This document shows positions 27,403-35,613 of a stretch of DNA of 64,000 bases, piece after piece. The notes under the pieces are model-generated. The model saw only the letters and a list, made by a program, of their open reading frames with translations, searched no databases and was not told where the DNA came from. The first letter of the stretch is position 1. Each line of letters starts with the position of its first letter. A program made the position numbers and the translations under genes. The stretch covers positions 1,169,001 through 1,233,000 of the forward strand of contig NZ_CANNEZ010000001.1 in assembly GCF_947503795.1 (NCBI RefSeq). The letters are read 5' to 3'. Source of the stretch: an uncultured Jannaschia sp. GTDB taxonomy: Bacteria; Pseudomonadota; Alphaproteobacteria; Rhodobacterales; Rhodobacteraceae.

Positions 27403-29019
27403 TCAGCCGTATTGCGCCAGCATCTCCAGAAGGTCGTCATGGGTATTCGCCTCCTGCACGGGCTTGTCGGTGCGCCAGCGCAGCATTCTGGGAAAGCGCA
27501 GCGCCACGCCGGACTTGTGGCGCGTGCTCTCCTGAATGCCCTCGAAGCCGATCTCAAAGACCTGCTCGGCGGGAACCTGACGCACGGGACCGAACCGGGC
27601 CAGCGTGTTGCGCCGCACCCAGTGGGTGATCTTGCGGAACTCGGCATCCGTCAGGCCGGAATAGGCCTTGGTGAAGGGCACCAAATCGTTGCCCTTCCAG
27701 ACGGCGAAGGTGAAATCGGTATAGAGGTTCGCGCGCCGTCCGTGCCCGGCCTGCGCATAGACCATCACCGCGTCGATGGTCAGCGGATCGAGCTTCCATT
27801 TCCACCAGTCGCCCTTCTTGCGGCCAACATGGTAGGGCGCGCTCCGCCGTTTCAGCATCATGCCCTCGGACTGGCGGTCGCGCGCCTCGGCGCGGGTCGC
27901 GGCGAGATCGTCCCACGTCTCGAACGGGGCGATGGGCGACAGCTTGACCGGCGCGTCGGGCGGCAGGTCCGCGCAGAGCGCTTCGAGCCGGGCGCGACGC
28001 GCGGCGAAGGGGGTCGTGCGAATGTCGCGGCCCCCGTCCTCGAGGAGATCGTAGGCATAGAGCATCGCGGGCGCCTCGGTCAGGAGCGATTTCGGCACCG
28101 TCTTGCGCCCGATCCGCTTCTGGAGGGCGGCGAAGGACATCGGCTGATCCGCCGCGCCATCCCAGGCGAGGATTTCGCCGTCGAGAACGGTCCCGTCGGG
28201 CAGGAAGTCGCCCGCGCGCGCGAATTCCGGGAAGCGGTGGGTGATCAACTCCTCGCCCCGGCTCCAGAGGTGATGCGTCCCGCCCCTGAGGATCAGCTGG
28301 CCGCGAATTCCGTCCCATTTCCATTCGGCCAGCCAGTCGACGGGATCGCCCAGAACCTCCGGCCCGTCGCCACTCCCCGCCGCATCGGCCACACCGTGGG
28401 CAAGGCAGAACGGGTAGGGGCGCGACAGGTCCGCCTCGGGGTCGGGCGCGACGATCAGTGCCGCGTAGCTGGTGGTTTCGGGCGTCCAGTTGCCCATGAT
28501 CCGATGGGCCAGCTCGGCTTCTTCGATGCCCGTCGCCTGCGCCAGTGCACGGGTCATCAGCTTCTGGCTGACGCCGACGCGGAAGCCCCCGGTGATGAGC
28601 TTGTTGAAGACGAAGCGTTCGGCCCCGGCCAGCCCGTCCCACGCCGCCTCGATCATCGCCCGCTTCTCGGACTCCTCGGCCTTCGACAGCGCCCGGATAT
28701 CGGCGATCCAGTCCGACAGGCTGCGGTCGGCAGTGTGTTTCGGATCCGGCAGCACGAGGTGGATCGTCTCGGCCAGGTCGCCCACGACGTCGTAGCTGGA
28801 CCGAAAGAGCCACATCGGCAGGCCCGCGATCTCCGCCGCCCATTCCGCGAGACGGGTCGCTGTCACGGTCCGCTTCGGCCGCCGCCCCGACAGGAGCGCG
28901 ATGGTCCAGAGACGGTCGGCATCGGGTGCGTCGCGGAAGTAGTCGGCCAGGGCCGCGGTCTTGACGCTGGTCTTCGTCGTCTGGTCCAGCGCGGTGAAGA
29001 GGCGGGCGAAGCGCTTCAT
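27403..29019 (-). CDS. ATP-dependent DNA ligase (ligase-associated DNA damage response type)
   Basis: This 538-residue ligase joins DNA nicks using ATP. An N-terminal DNA-binding domain (1-200) precedes the nucleotidyltransferase core, whose adenylated Lys234 lies in AEWKWDGIRGQL. Further motifs are DGEILAWDG and GMMLKRRSAPYHVGRKKGDWWKWK, then an OB-fold domain. This is the bacterial family usually encoded with an exonuclease, a DEXH helicase and the PdeM phosphoesterase. Here the exonuclease is two genes upstream, separated by an alpha/beta hydrolase; all three overlap by 4 bases (ATGA). The helicase and PdeM are not in the window. The main NAD-dependent replicative ligase is also outside. 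Confidence 0.93.
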   Translation of the reverse strand: MKRFARLFTALDQTTKTSVKTAALADYFRDAPDADRLWTIALLSGRRPKRTVTATRLAEWAAEIAGLPMWLFRSSYDVVGDLAETIHLVLPDPKHTADRSLSDWIADIRALSKAEESEKRAMIEAAWDGLAGAERFVFNKLITGGFRVGVSQKLMTRALAQATGIEEAELAHRIMGNWTPETTSYAALIVAPDPEADLSRPYPFCLAHGVADAAGSGDGPEVLGDPVDWLAEWKWDGIRGQLILRGGTHHLWSRGEELITHRFPEFARAGDFLPDGTVLDGEILAWDGAADQPMSFAALQKRIGRKTVPKSLLTEAPAMLYAYDLLEDGGRDIRTTPFAARRARLEALCADLPPDAPVKLSPIAPFETWDDLAATRAEARDRQSEGMMLKRRSAPYHVGRKKGDWWKWKLDPLTIDAVMVYAQAGHGRRANLYTDFTFAVWKGNDLVPFTKAYSGLTDAEFRKITHWVRRNTLARFGPVRQVPAEQVFEIGFEGIQESTRHKSGVALRFPRMLRWRTDKPVQEANTHDDLLEMLAQYG

Positions 29020-29870
29020 TGCCGGATATGTCCCGCGATCCGGACCAGCGCGCGGTCAGCGGCGGCCGAGCGGCCCGCGAAGATGTGGTAGTCATGGGGC
29101 ACGCCGGGCTGGGCGTGCAGCGCGACCGCGACGCCGTCCGCCCGCATCCCCTGCGCGAGGCGGCGGGCGTCGGATTCGAGGAATTCGCCCTTGGCGATCT
29201 CGATCAGGGTGCGGGGCGCGCCCCGATAGGACCCGAAGACCGGCGATACGGTGGGATCGGTTGCATCGGCCCCGGCGACATAGGCGCGCTGGAAGCGGCG
29301 AAGCGTGTCTTCGCTGAAAAGCAGTTCGCGATGCGGCGCGGGTTCGCGGTCGGGGCGCAGATCGGTGCCGGGCGAGATCAGCGTGACGGATTGTGGCGCC
29401 GTCCCCCGCGCCAGCATGTCCTGCAGCACCACGAGCGCCAGCGTCCCGCCTGCGCTGTCCCCGGCCAAGTGGAACGGGCCGGGCATCGCGCGGGCGGCGC
29501 GGCGGGTGTCGTCGGGGGCGGCGGGCCAGGGATGCTCGGGCGCCAGCCGGTAGCGGGGCACCCAGACCTCCATCCCCGTCGCGCGCGCAAGGTGACCGGC
29601 AAAGCCCGCATAGCCTTCGGGCGAGCCCATCACGAAGCCGCCGCCATGGAGATACAGCATCCGCCCCGACGCCGCCTCGGGCAGTGTCACGCGGGCCGGG
29701 ATGCCGTCCAGATCGCGCCATTGTGCACGCAGCCCCAGCCGCTCCGTGATGATCGGCAGCGTCAGGGCGAAGGCCCGGCGCTGGACCGTCCATGGCACCG
29801 GCAGCGCCAGCAGCGGGCGCTCGATCCAGGGTGCGGTGACCCGGCGAAGGGCGTCGAAGGCCGCGCTCAT
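29016..29870 (-). CDS. Alpha/beta hydrolase, hormone-sensitive-lipase family
   Basis: This 284-residue esterase or lipase has the oxyanion-hole motif HGGG (75-78) and nucleophile Ser139 in GDSAGG, the hallmarks of the HSL family. A catalytic histidine is likely in VPHDYHIF. It hydrolyses short-chain esters or related acyl compounds; the natural substrate is unknown. It lies between the ligase-associated exonuclease and the DNA ligase and overlaps each by the ATGA tetranucleotide, so the three are translated as one unit. No signal peptide is visible, so it acts in the cytoplasm. Confidence 0.9.
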   Translation of the reverse strand: MSAAFDALRRVTAPWIERPLLALPVPWTVQRRAFALTLPIITERLGLRAQWRDLDGIPARVTLPEAASGRMLYLHGGGFVMGSPEGYAGFAGHLARATGMEVWVPRYRLAPEHPWPAAPDDTRRAARAMPGPFHLAGDSAGGTLALVVLQDMLARGTAPQSVTLISPGTDLRPDREPAPHRELLFSEDTLRRFQRAYVAGADATDPTVSPVFGSYRGAPRTLIEIAKGEFLESDARRLAQGMRADGVAVALHAQPGVPHDYHIFAGRSAAADRALVRIAGHIRQ

Positions 29871-30871
29871 GCCTCGGCGCCTTCCGCTTCGAGCAGCTCG
29901 TCACCGAACTCGGTCTGCACGATCTCGGCATCGAAGCCCTGCTCCTCCAGCCATCGCCGGAAGACCGTGGTGTAGCCATGCGTCGCGAAGATGCGGGTCG
30001 CGCCGGTCTCGGCGATGGCGGCATTCAGGCCCTTCCAGTCGGCATGGTCGCTGATGACGAAGCCCCGGTCGGCGGCTCGCCTGCGCCGCACGCCGCGAAG
30101 CGCCATCCAGCCAGAAGCGATCCCCTGGCTCTGGGCGCCGAAGCGCCGGGCCCAAGGCTGCGCCAGCGCGCCCGGCGGCGCGATGACCAGCGCGCCGGGA
30201 TGGGCCTTGAGGTCGGTCTCGGGAGTCACGCGGATCGTATCGGGCAGGGACACCCCTTGGCCGCGGAGCACCGCGTTGGTATTCTCGACCGCGCCATGGG
30301 TCAGGATCGGACCGATCTCCGTGTCGGCCATCGTCATGACGCGCTGCGCCTTGCCCAGCGAATAGGCCCCGATCAGGCTGGTCCGCCCGGCCTCGCGATT
30401 GGCGCGCCACCAACCGTTCAACTGATTGGTCAGGACGTCCTCCGGTTCCCAGTCGAAGACCGGCAGGCCGAAGGTGCATTCGGTGATGAACGCGTCGCAG
30501 CGCACCGGCTCCCACGGCTCGGACAGTGCGTCGGGCGCGGTCTTGTAGTCGCCGGAGACGCACCAGACCTCGCCCTTGTGCTCGATCCGGATCTGCGCGC
30601 TGCCGGGAACGTGACCGGCCGGATGGAAGCTGACCGTGACCCCGTGAATGTCGCGCCGTTCGCCATAGGCGATGCCCTCGGCGGTGATGTCGCCCAGCCG
30701 ATGCCGGATCACGGGCAGCGCCGCGTGGGTCGCGAGGTAGCGGCCGTGGCCGGGATAGGAATGGTCGGCATGGCCATGCGTGATCAGCGCCCGATCGACC
30801 GGATGCCACGGGTCGATATGGAAGCGCCCGGCGGGGCAGTAGATTCCGCTTTCGGTGAATTCGAGGACCAT
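29867..30871 (-). CDS. Ligase-associated DNA damage response exonuclease (metallo-beta-lactamase fold)
   Basis: This 334-residue nuclease belongs to the metallo-beta-lactamase/beta-CASP superfamily. The metal site THGHADHSYP lies at 31-40, with further ligands in PAGHVPGSAQI, VSGDYK and FVISDHADWKG. It is the family encoded with bacterial ATP-dependent ligases and is predicted to process DNA ends before sealing. It is the first gene of the unit and is followed by the alpha/beta hydrolase and the ligase. No SOS box of the GTTC-N7-GTTC type was seen upstream. Confidence 0.92.
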   Translation of the reverse strand: MVLEFTESGIYCPAGRFHIDPWHPVDRALITHGHADHSYPGHGRYLATHAALPVIRHRLGDITAEGIAYGERRDIHGVTVSFHPAGHVPGSAQIRIEHKGEVWCVSGDYKTAPDALSEPWEPVRCDAFITECTFGLPVFDWEPEDVLTNQLNGWWRANREAGRTSLIGAYSLGKAQRVMTMADTEIGPILTHGAVENTNAVLRGQGVSLPDTIRVTPETDLKAHPGALVIAPPGALAQPWARRFGAQSQGIASGWMALRGVRRRRAADRGFVISDHADWKGLNAAIAETGATRIFATHGYTTVFRRWLEEQGFDAEIVQTEFGDELLEAEGAEA

Positions 30872-31412
30872 GCCGGACTAGCTAGGGCGCGACCGGGCCT
30901 ACGACAGGGCGGGATCGGCATGACGGTTGCGGCGGTGCCTTGAAGGCAGCCGACCGAGCACGCGGTGCGAAAGGCGGACGATAGATACAGCGGTGGGGCG
31001 GCGAGGTGCGGTCGGGCCGGATTGGCCCAGCGTCCATTGCTGAGTGTTGGCGTGCGCGCCACATTTGCCTCAGGCGTGCCTCGTCAGCGATCGGTTGGTG
31101 CGTTGAGGGCCCGGGAGCAGTGACCGAGTGCCGCGTCGAGACATTTTCACGGGTGCCCGACCGCTGTGCTGCGACCGATGCGTCAACCGACTCGCACGAT
31201 CCGATCGCCTGCGGTCATCTTCCTGAAGAACCACTCTGCGTCCGCCGGATTTCCATCAAGCTGGCTCGCACACTGCCCCTTCACGCACCTCTTGCGCTCT
31301 GTCATGGCATCCCGGAGCGGCATTCCCTCGCGCCCTGACAGCTGCCCGACCCGACATCGCGGCCCCGCGCATCATACCTGTCTCGGCCGAAGACACCCCG
31401 ATCCCCGCGCCA
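30872..31412. other. Gene-free stretch of 541 bases
   Basis: Open frames here are short, have atypical composition and show no recognisable domains. The sequence is slightly less GC-rich than its surroundings. It contains a small hairpin (TGCCTTGAAGGCA near 30936) and should hold the promoter for the exonuclease-ligase operon and the region after the fliG-like stop. No terminal repeats, tRNA or known riboswitch could be seen. Confidence 0.5.
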
Positions 31413-32453
31413 TTACCCATCGGCCGGCTTCAGCTCCAGATCGCCCGCGGCCTCCGCCTCGCGGATCGCGGCGACGATTGCGAGCATTCCGGCTTCCGCC
31501 TCTTCGGGCTGGACGTCGTCCCTGTCGGCGGCGTCTTCGCGGATCTGGGAGGCCAGGCGCGTCGAGATGTTCGACAGAAGGAAGTCGACGACCTGCGCCT
31601 GGCTTTCGGGCGCACCGGCGACCACGGCCGCCAGCTTGTCGGGCGCCACGGCGCGGAGCGCGCGCGGCACGTCGCGGGGATCGAGCCGCTGGGGCACATT
31701 CTCGAACGAAAAAACGCTGGCGCGGACCTGTCCTGCGAAGGTCGCGTCGCTTTCGTCGAGGGCGTCGAGCAGCCCCCGGCGCAGGTCGGAGCGAGCGGCG
31801 TTCAGGATCTCACCGATCCGCGCCTCGGGCGTCGTGGTGAAGGCCCGCGCGGGTGCGGCGCAGGTCTGGCGTCCAAGCGCGAGGCCGATCCGGGCGAGGG
31901 CTGCGGGCCCGATCTCGCGGGTGCGCGAGAAGGCGGCGGTGACGCCATTGGCGCGCGTCTCGTCCATCTGGCCCAGCAGCCGGGCGGCGCGCTCGGGGAC
32001 GAGCTTCGACAGGATGATGGCGCAGATCTCGTCGCTTTCCTCGGTCATCATCTCGGAGATGTCGGCGTCGGGCTGTGCGGCAAGCTTCGCCCAGGTCGCG
32101 TCGCCCACCACGAGATTGTCGCCCAGCTCGGCCGTCATCGCCTCGACCACCTCGAGGGAGAGCGCGCCGTCGAACCCGGCGATGATCCGGGCGGGATCGC
32201 GCGGGAAGTGGAGGCCGATCGAGTCAAGCTCGCCCGCGAATTCGCGCACCACCGCGGCCAGCGTCCGGCGGTCCACGAAGCGCAGATCCGCGAGATCGGA
32301 GACGAGGCGACGCTGCTGATGCGCGGGCAATTCGCGGATTCCGGGGTCGACGCCGCCCGAGACGAGTAGGTGGATGACCACGGCCGCCTTCTGGCGCGGC
32401 GACAGCCGCCGGATGGGCGCGTCGGCGCCAAGGGTCGGGGTCAGGTCGGACAT
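31413..32453 (-). CDS. fliG: FliG-family flagellar motor switch protein, divergent
   Basis: This 346-residue protein has FliG architecture: an N-terminal helical domain (RLSPRQKAAVVIHLL), a middle ARM domain and a C-terminal charged domain (SVFSFENVPQRLDPRDVPRALRAV, then SNISTRLASQIREDAA). In flagella FliG links the MS ring to the stator and generates torque. The middle-domain EHPQ motif, which contacts FliM, is replaced by ESDE, and no other flagellar gene is in the window. It may be the genome's only FliG or a second copy. It starts just after a sequence with few coding features. Confidence 0.8.
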   Translation of the reverse strand: MSDLTPTLGADAPIRRLSPRQKAAVVIHLLVSGGVDPGIRELPAHQQRRLVSDLADLRFVDRRTLAAVVREFAGELDSIGLHFPRDPARIIAGFDGALSLEVVEAMTAELGDNLVVGDATWAKLAAQPDADISEMMTEESDEICAIILSKLVPERAARLLGQMDETRANGVTAAFSRTREIGPAALARIGLALGRQTCAAPARAFTTTPEARIGEILNAARSDLRRGLLDALDESDATFAGQVRASVFSFENVPQRLDPRDVPRALRAVAPDKLAAVVAGAPESQAQVVDFLLSNISTRLASQIREDAADRDDVQPEEAEAGMLAIVAAIREAEAAGDLELKPADG

Positions 32454-32532
32454 CGGCGCAGGCAGCCTTCGGGTCGCGGGGGGGTGCCCGGATCTCTAGC
32501 GGCCGCGCCTTAACGTTCCGTTGCCGCCGTCC

Positions 32533-33057
32533 TCAATATCCAACGGTTTCGCCCGCGATGGCGGCGGCGAGTGCGATCTCGGGCCAGGTGCCCCGCGCCC
32601 CGTGCGCGCGCAGATGCGCCAGTTGCAGACGCGCCTCATCCATGCGGCCCGCTTCGGCGAGGCCCTGACCCATATAGCTTCGCGCGAGGACGTGGCCCGG
32701 ATCGAGCGCCAGCGCAGCCTCGTAGAGCACCATCGCGCCGGCGAAATCGCCGCTCTTGCGGGTTGCGAAGCCGCGAACGGTCAGCGCATCCGCCGCCTCG
32801 GGGTGGTCGAGCGTGGCAAGGACGGCCAACGCGTCATCGGCGCGCCCGAAGGCGGCCAGCTCGCGTGCACCATCGAGGCGGGTGGCATCGTCGAGGCGGC
32901 TGTCGCGCGCATCGACGCAGGTCTTGGTCCTAGCGTCGAAGACCTGCGCGCCGGTGCAGCTCTCGGAGGTCTGGGTCGGCGTGGAGGGCTCACCGCCGGC
33001 CGCAAAAGCGAGGCCGGGCAGGGCGGTCAGGATGGCGGCGAGGGCGAGGGGGCGCAT
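32533..33057 (-). CDS. Exported tetratricopeptide-repeat protein
   Basis: This 174-residue protein has a signal peptide (MRPLALAAILTALPGLAFAA), a short cysteine-containing segment (ESCTGAQVFDARTKTCVDAR) that could form a disulfide, and about three TPR-like helix pairs (REL..FGRADDALAVL; SGDFAGAMVLYEAALALDP). It probably works in the periplasm as a protein-interaction scaffold. Its partner is unknown. The ATG at 33057 is chosen because it starts the signal sequence; the longer frame runs into the argC end. Confidence 0.78.
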   Translation of the reverse strand: MRPLALAAILTALPGLAFAAGGEPSTPTQTSESCTGAQVFDARTKTCVDARDSRLDDATRLDGARELAAFGRADDALAVLATLDHPEAADALTVRGFATRKSGDFAGAMVLYEAALALDPGHVLARSYMGQGLAEAGRMDEARLQLAHLRAHGARGTWPEIALAAAIAGETVGY

Positions 33058-33115
33058 GGCATTCTCCGGGTGCGGGTTCGCCACGAAGCCTAGCACGTCC
33101 CCCTGCCAAGTCGCA

Positions 33116-34033
33116 TCACATCGTGGCGAGCCCGGCATCCTCGGGCGCGCCGACCATCAGGTTGAGGTTCTGCACCGCCGTCCCGGAGGCCCCCTTGCCG
33201 AGATTGTCGAGCACCGCGATCACGGTCACGCGGCCCGCACCATCCCCCTGCACCGTCAGGACCATGCGGTTGGTGCCGTTGAGCGACTGCGGGTCGATGC
33301 GCTCGCCCGGAAGCTCGACGGACACGAAGGGATCGCCCGCGTAGAAATCACGCAGCGCGGCCTCGATCCGGGCATGCCCCGCGATTTCGCCCGGCAGGTG
33401 GTCGGCATGGAGATGGAGCTGAACGGCCATGCCCTGCGCGAACGCGCCGACCGAGGGCTGGAAGAGCGGCATGCGGTCGAGCCCGCCATAGGCGACGATC
33501 TCGGGCAGGTGCTTGTGGGATTGACCGATCGCGTAGAGGAAATAGTCCGGCAGCGTACCGCCGTCGTATTCCTCAATCAGCGCCTTGCCGCCCCCGGTAT
33601 AGCCCGAGATGCCCGTCAGGGTGACGGGATGGTCGGCGGGCAGGATGCCGGCTCCCGTCAGGGGGCGGATCATCGCGATCGACCCCGTGGCGTAGCATCC
33701 GACATTCGCGACCCGCGCGGCCGACCGGATGCGGTCCCGCTGGCCAGGGAGTTCGGGCATACCGTAGACCCAGCCCGCGGCGGTCCGATGGGCCGTCGAG
33801 GCGTCGATGATCCGGGTGTCGCCCGCAAGGTCGATCGCCGCCCGCGCGGCGGCGTCGGGCAGGCAGAGGATCGCCACGTCGGCGGCGGCGAAGGCGTCAC
33901 GGCGGGCGGCGTCATCCTTGCGGCGCGCGGGCTCGACCTGGACGAGGCGGACATCGTCGCGCCCCTCCAGCCGCTCGCGGATCTGAAGGCCGGTGGTTCC
34001 GGCCTCGCCGTCGATGAACACCGATGTGGTCAT
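33116..34033 (-). CDS. argC: N-acetyl-gamma-glutamyl-phosphate reductase (short type)
   Basis: This arginine-biosynthesis enzyme reduces N-acetylglutamyl phosphate to the semialdehyde with NADPH. It has 305 residues, matching the shorter ArgC type. FIDGEAGTTGLQI forms the nucleotide-binding N-terminus, and catalytic Cys113 lies in NVGCYATG. The HxxxxxGxxGG-type end of the domain (GISGYTGGGK) is present. It lies between an aminotransferase (70-base gap) and the TPR gene. Other arg genes are not visible here. Confidence 0.93.
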   Translation of the reverse strand: MTTSVFIDGEAGTTGLQIRERLEGRDDVRLVQVEPARRKDDAARRDAFAAADVAILCLPDAAARAAIDLAGDTRIIDASTAHRTAAGWVYGMPELPGQRDRIRSAARVANVGCYATGSIAMIRPLTGAGILPADHPVTLTGISGYTGGGKALIEEYDGGTLPDYFLYAIGQSHKHLPEIVAYGGLDRMPLFQPSVGAFAQGMAVQLHLHADHLPGEIAGHARIEAALRDFYAGDPFVSVELPGERIDPQSLNGTNRMVLTVQGDGAGRVTVIAVLDNLGKGASGTAVQNLNLMVGAPEDAGLATM

Positions 34034-34103
34034 GGCTCGCCTCCAAATTGTGCCGCGGGGATACGCCGCGCCGCGCGCCGTCGCAATGGGCGCGGGCCAG
34101 GCC

Positions 34104-35228
34104 CTATTGCGCGGCCCGTCGCCGTAGGAAGGCCGACAGCTTCGGCAGTGCCGCCCGGAGCGTCTCTGCGGGGTTGCCGAAGCCGATCCGCAGGTAGCCT
34201 TCGGCTCCCATGACGGCGCCGGGGGTCAGGAGCACGCCTTGCTCGTCGAGGAGGTCGAGGCAGAGCCGCTCGGAGGGCAGGTCGAGGTCGTAGCGCAGAA
34301 GGCCGACGGTCCCGGCGCGGGGCCGCACCCAATCGACCAGCGGCTCGGTCGCCAGCCAGTCGTCCACGATGGCGAGGTTGTCGCGGGTGATGGCGCGCGA
34401 CCGCGCGAGGATCCGGTCCGCCTGTTCGAGCGCGATGGTCGCCAGATGGTCGTCGATCCGCCCGACCGAGATGGTGGTGTAGTCGCGGTGATGCGAGACG
34501 GCCTCGAGGACGTCGGGCGGGCCGACGACCCAGCCGAGCCGCAGTCCCGCCATCGAGAACGCCTTCGACATTCCGCCCGTCGCGATGCCACGCTCGTAGA
34601 GATCGACGACCGAAGGTGTCGCGCCGGGTCCCGTCTGCGCCGTGCCGCGATAGACCTCGTCCACGAGCAGATCGGCACCCGCCGCCCGCGCGATTCGGAC
34701 GATCTCGGCCAGAAGGTCGCCGTCGATCAGGCTTCCTGTCGGGTTGTTGGGGTTCGTCAGCGCGATCATCTTCGTGCCCGGCCGTGCCGCCGCCTGCAGC
34801 GCATCGAGATCGGGCAGCCAGTCCTCGGGGCGGAGCGGAACCTCGACCACCTCCGCGCCGAGCGCCTTCGGGATCGAAACGTGCTGCTGATAGGTCGGCA
34901 CGAGTGTTACGACCCGGTCGCCCGCACCCACCATGGCCTGCCAGACGAGTGCGTTGGCCCCGGCGGTCCCGTGGCAAATCATGACATCCGCAGCCGCCCG
35001 ATCGGCATAGAGCGCGGCGATGGCCCCCCGGAGGGCGTCCGAGCCGGGGATGGCGCCATACGTCATCTTCATCGCCAGGAGTGCCGACAGATCGTCGTCG
35101 TTTCGCCCTGCCAGCCGCAGCAGTTCGCCAACCGTCAGGCTGTCGACGCAGGTCTCGGCGATGTTATGGCGGCATCGCGTCTCATGGGCGTTCATCCACA
35201 TCTCAACGCCGAATGGATCGATCTGCAT
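34104..35228 (-). CDS. PLP-dependent class I/II aminotransferase
   Basis: This fold-type I aminotransferase has 374 residues. The PLP-binding features are ALTNPNNPTGS, Asp190 and Tyr193 in VDEVYRG, and Lys222 in GGMSKAFSMAGLRLGW. The arginine that binds substrate carboxylate is likely the one in YLRIGFG. The amino-acid partner cannot be assigned; its N-terminal segment resembles capreomycidine-synthase-like relatives. It starts at 35228 (MQIDPFGVEMW). It is oriented with argC but a direct pathway link is not shown. Confidence 0.85.
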   Translation of the reverse strand: MQIDPFGVEMWMNAHETRCRHNIAETCVDSLTVGELLRLAGRNDDDLSALLAMKMTYGAIPGSDALRGAIAALYADRAAADVMICHGTAGANALVWQAMVGAGDRVVTLVPTYQQHVSIPKALGAEVVEVPLRPEDWLPDLDALQAAARPGTKMIALTNPNNPTGSLIDGDLLAEIVRIARAAGADLLVDEVYRGTAQTGPGATPSVVDLYERGIATGGMSKAFSMAGLRLGWVVGPPDVLEAVSHHRDYTTISVGRIDDHLATIALEQADRILARSRAITRDNLAIVDDWLATEPLVDWVRPRAGTVGLLRYDLDLPSERLCLDLLDEQGVLLTPGAVMGAEGYLRIGFGNPAETLRAALPKLSAFLRRRAAQ

Positions 35229-35613
35229 CGCGGTCTCCCTGTTCCGCCTTCGGACGGCTCGCGATGGGTTTGGTCGAGGCGGCAGCGATGGGCAAGCGGC
35301 GGGGCGTGCCCCAACGTCAGGTGGCCCGATCCCTCGTGGCGTGTCTGCGGACTGGCGCGGTCGATCTTTTGGCAAGCGATCTCGCCGCGTCCGACCGCGC
35401 GCGACGTCAATTCACACAGGCTGCGGCGCTTCATATACGCGTGGTGCGCCCCGGTATTCGGCGCGACCGCGCCCTCCGGCGGGCGGCGTTCAAAAGGGTT
35501 CGAGATCGACAAATGTTGCGCTAGATGGGAAGAAAATCACCCGGTTAGCCCTTCCGTTGCATACCGCGGAAGGGCTATGAAGCCGCACCCAACCGGTTGC
35601 ATGAGGCAGGCCC
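35229..35613. other. Intergenic region before the phytochrome gene
   Basis: This 385-base region is divergent between the aminotransferase and the phytochrome. Plus-strand frames here lack domains. It contains the 10-base inverted repeat at 35547-35576 and AT-richer stretches near 35430 and 35510-35540. A promoter for the photosensor operon is expected but cannot be pinned down. Confidence 0.5.
35547..35576. promoter_or_regulatory. Perfect 10-base inverted repeat before bphP
   Basis: AGCCCTTCCG (35547-35556) and CGGAAGGGCT (35567-35576) are perfect inverted arms with a 10-base spacer. The second arm ends 37 bases before the GTG start of the phytochrome. CCGGTT just before it and AACCGG at 35591 form a looser outer pair. 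It could be an operator or a hairpin in the leader RNA. Confidence 0.45.

Noticed and set aside
31006-31338. Short plus-strand frame in the 541-base gap
   Set aside because: No recognised domain, no ribosome site and atypical codon use.
35081-35524. Plus-strand frames before the phytochrome gene
   Set aside because: Part overlaps the aminotransferase on the other strand and the remainder is Arg-rich with no family pattern.
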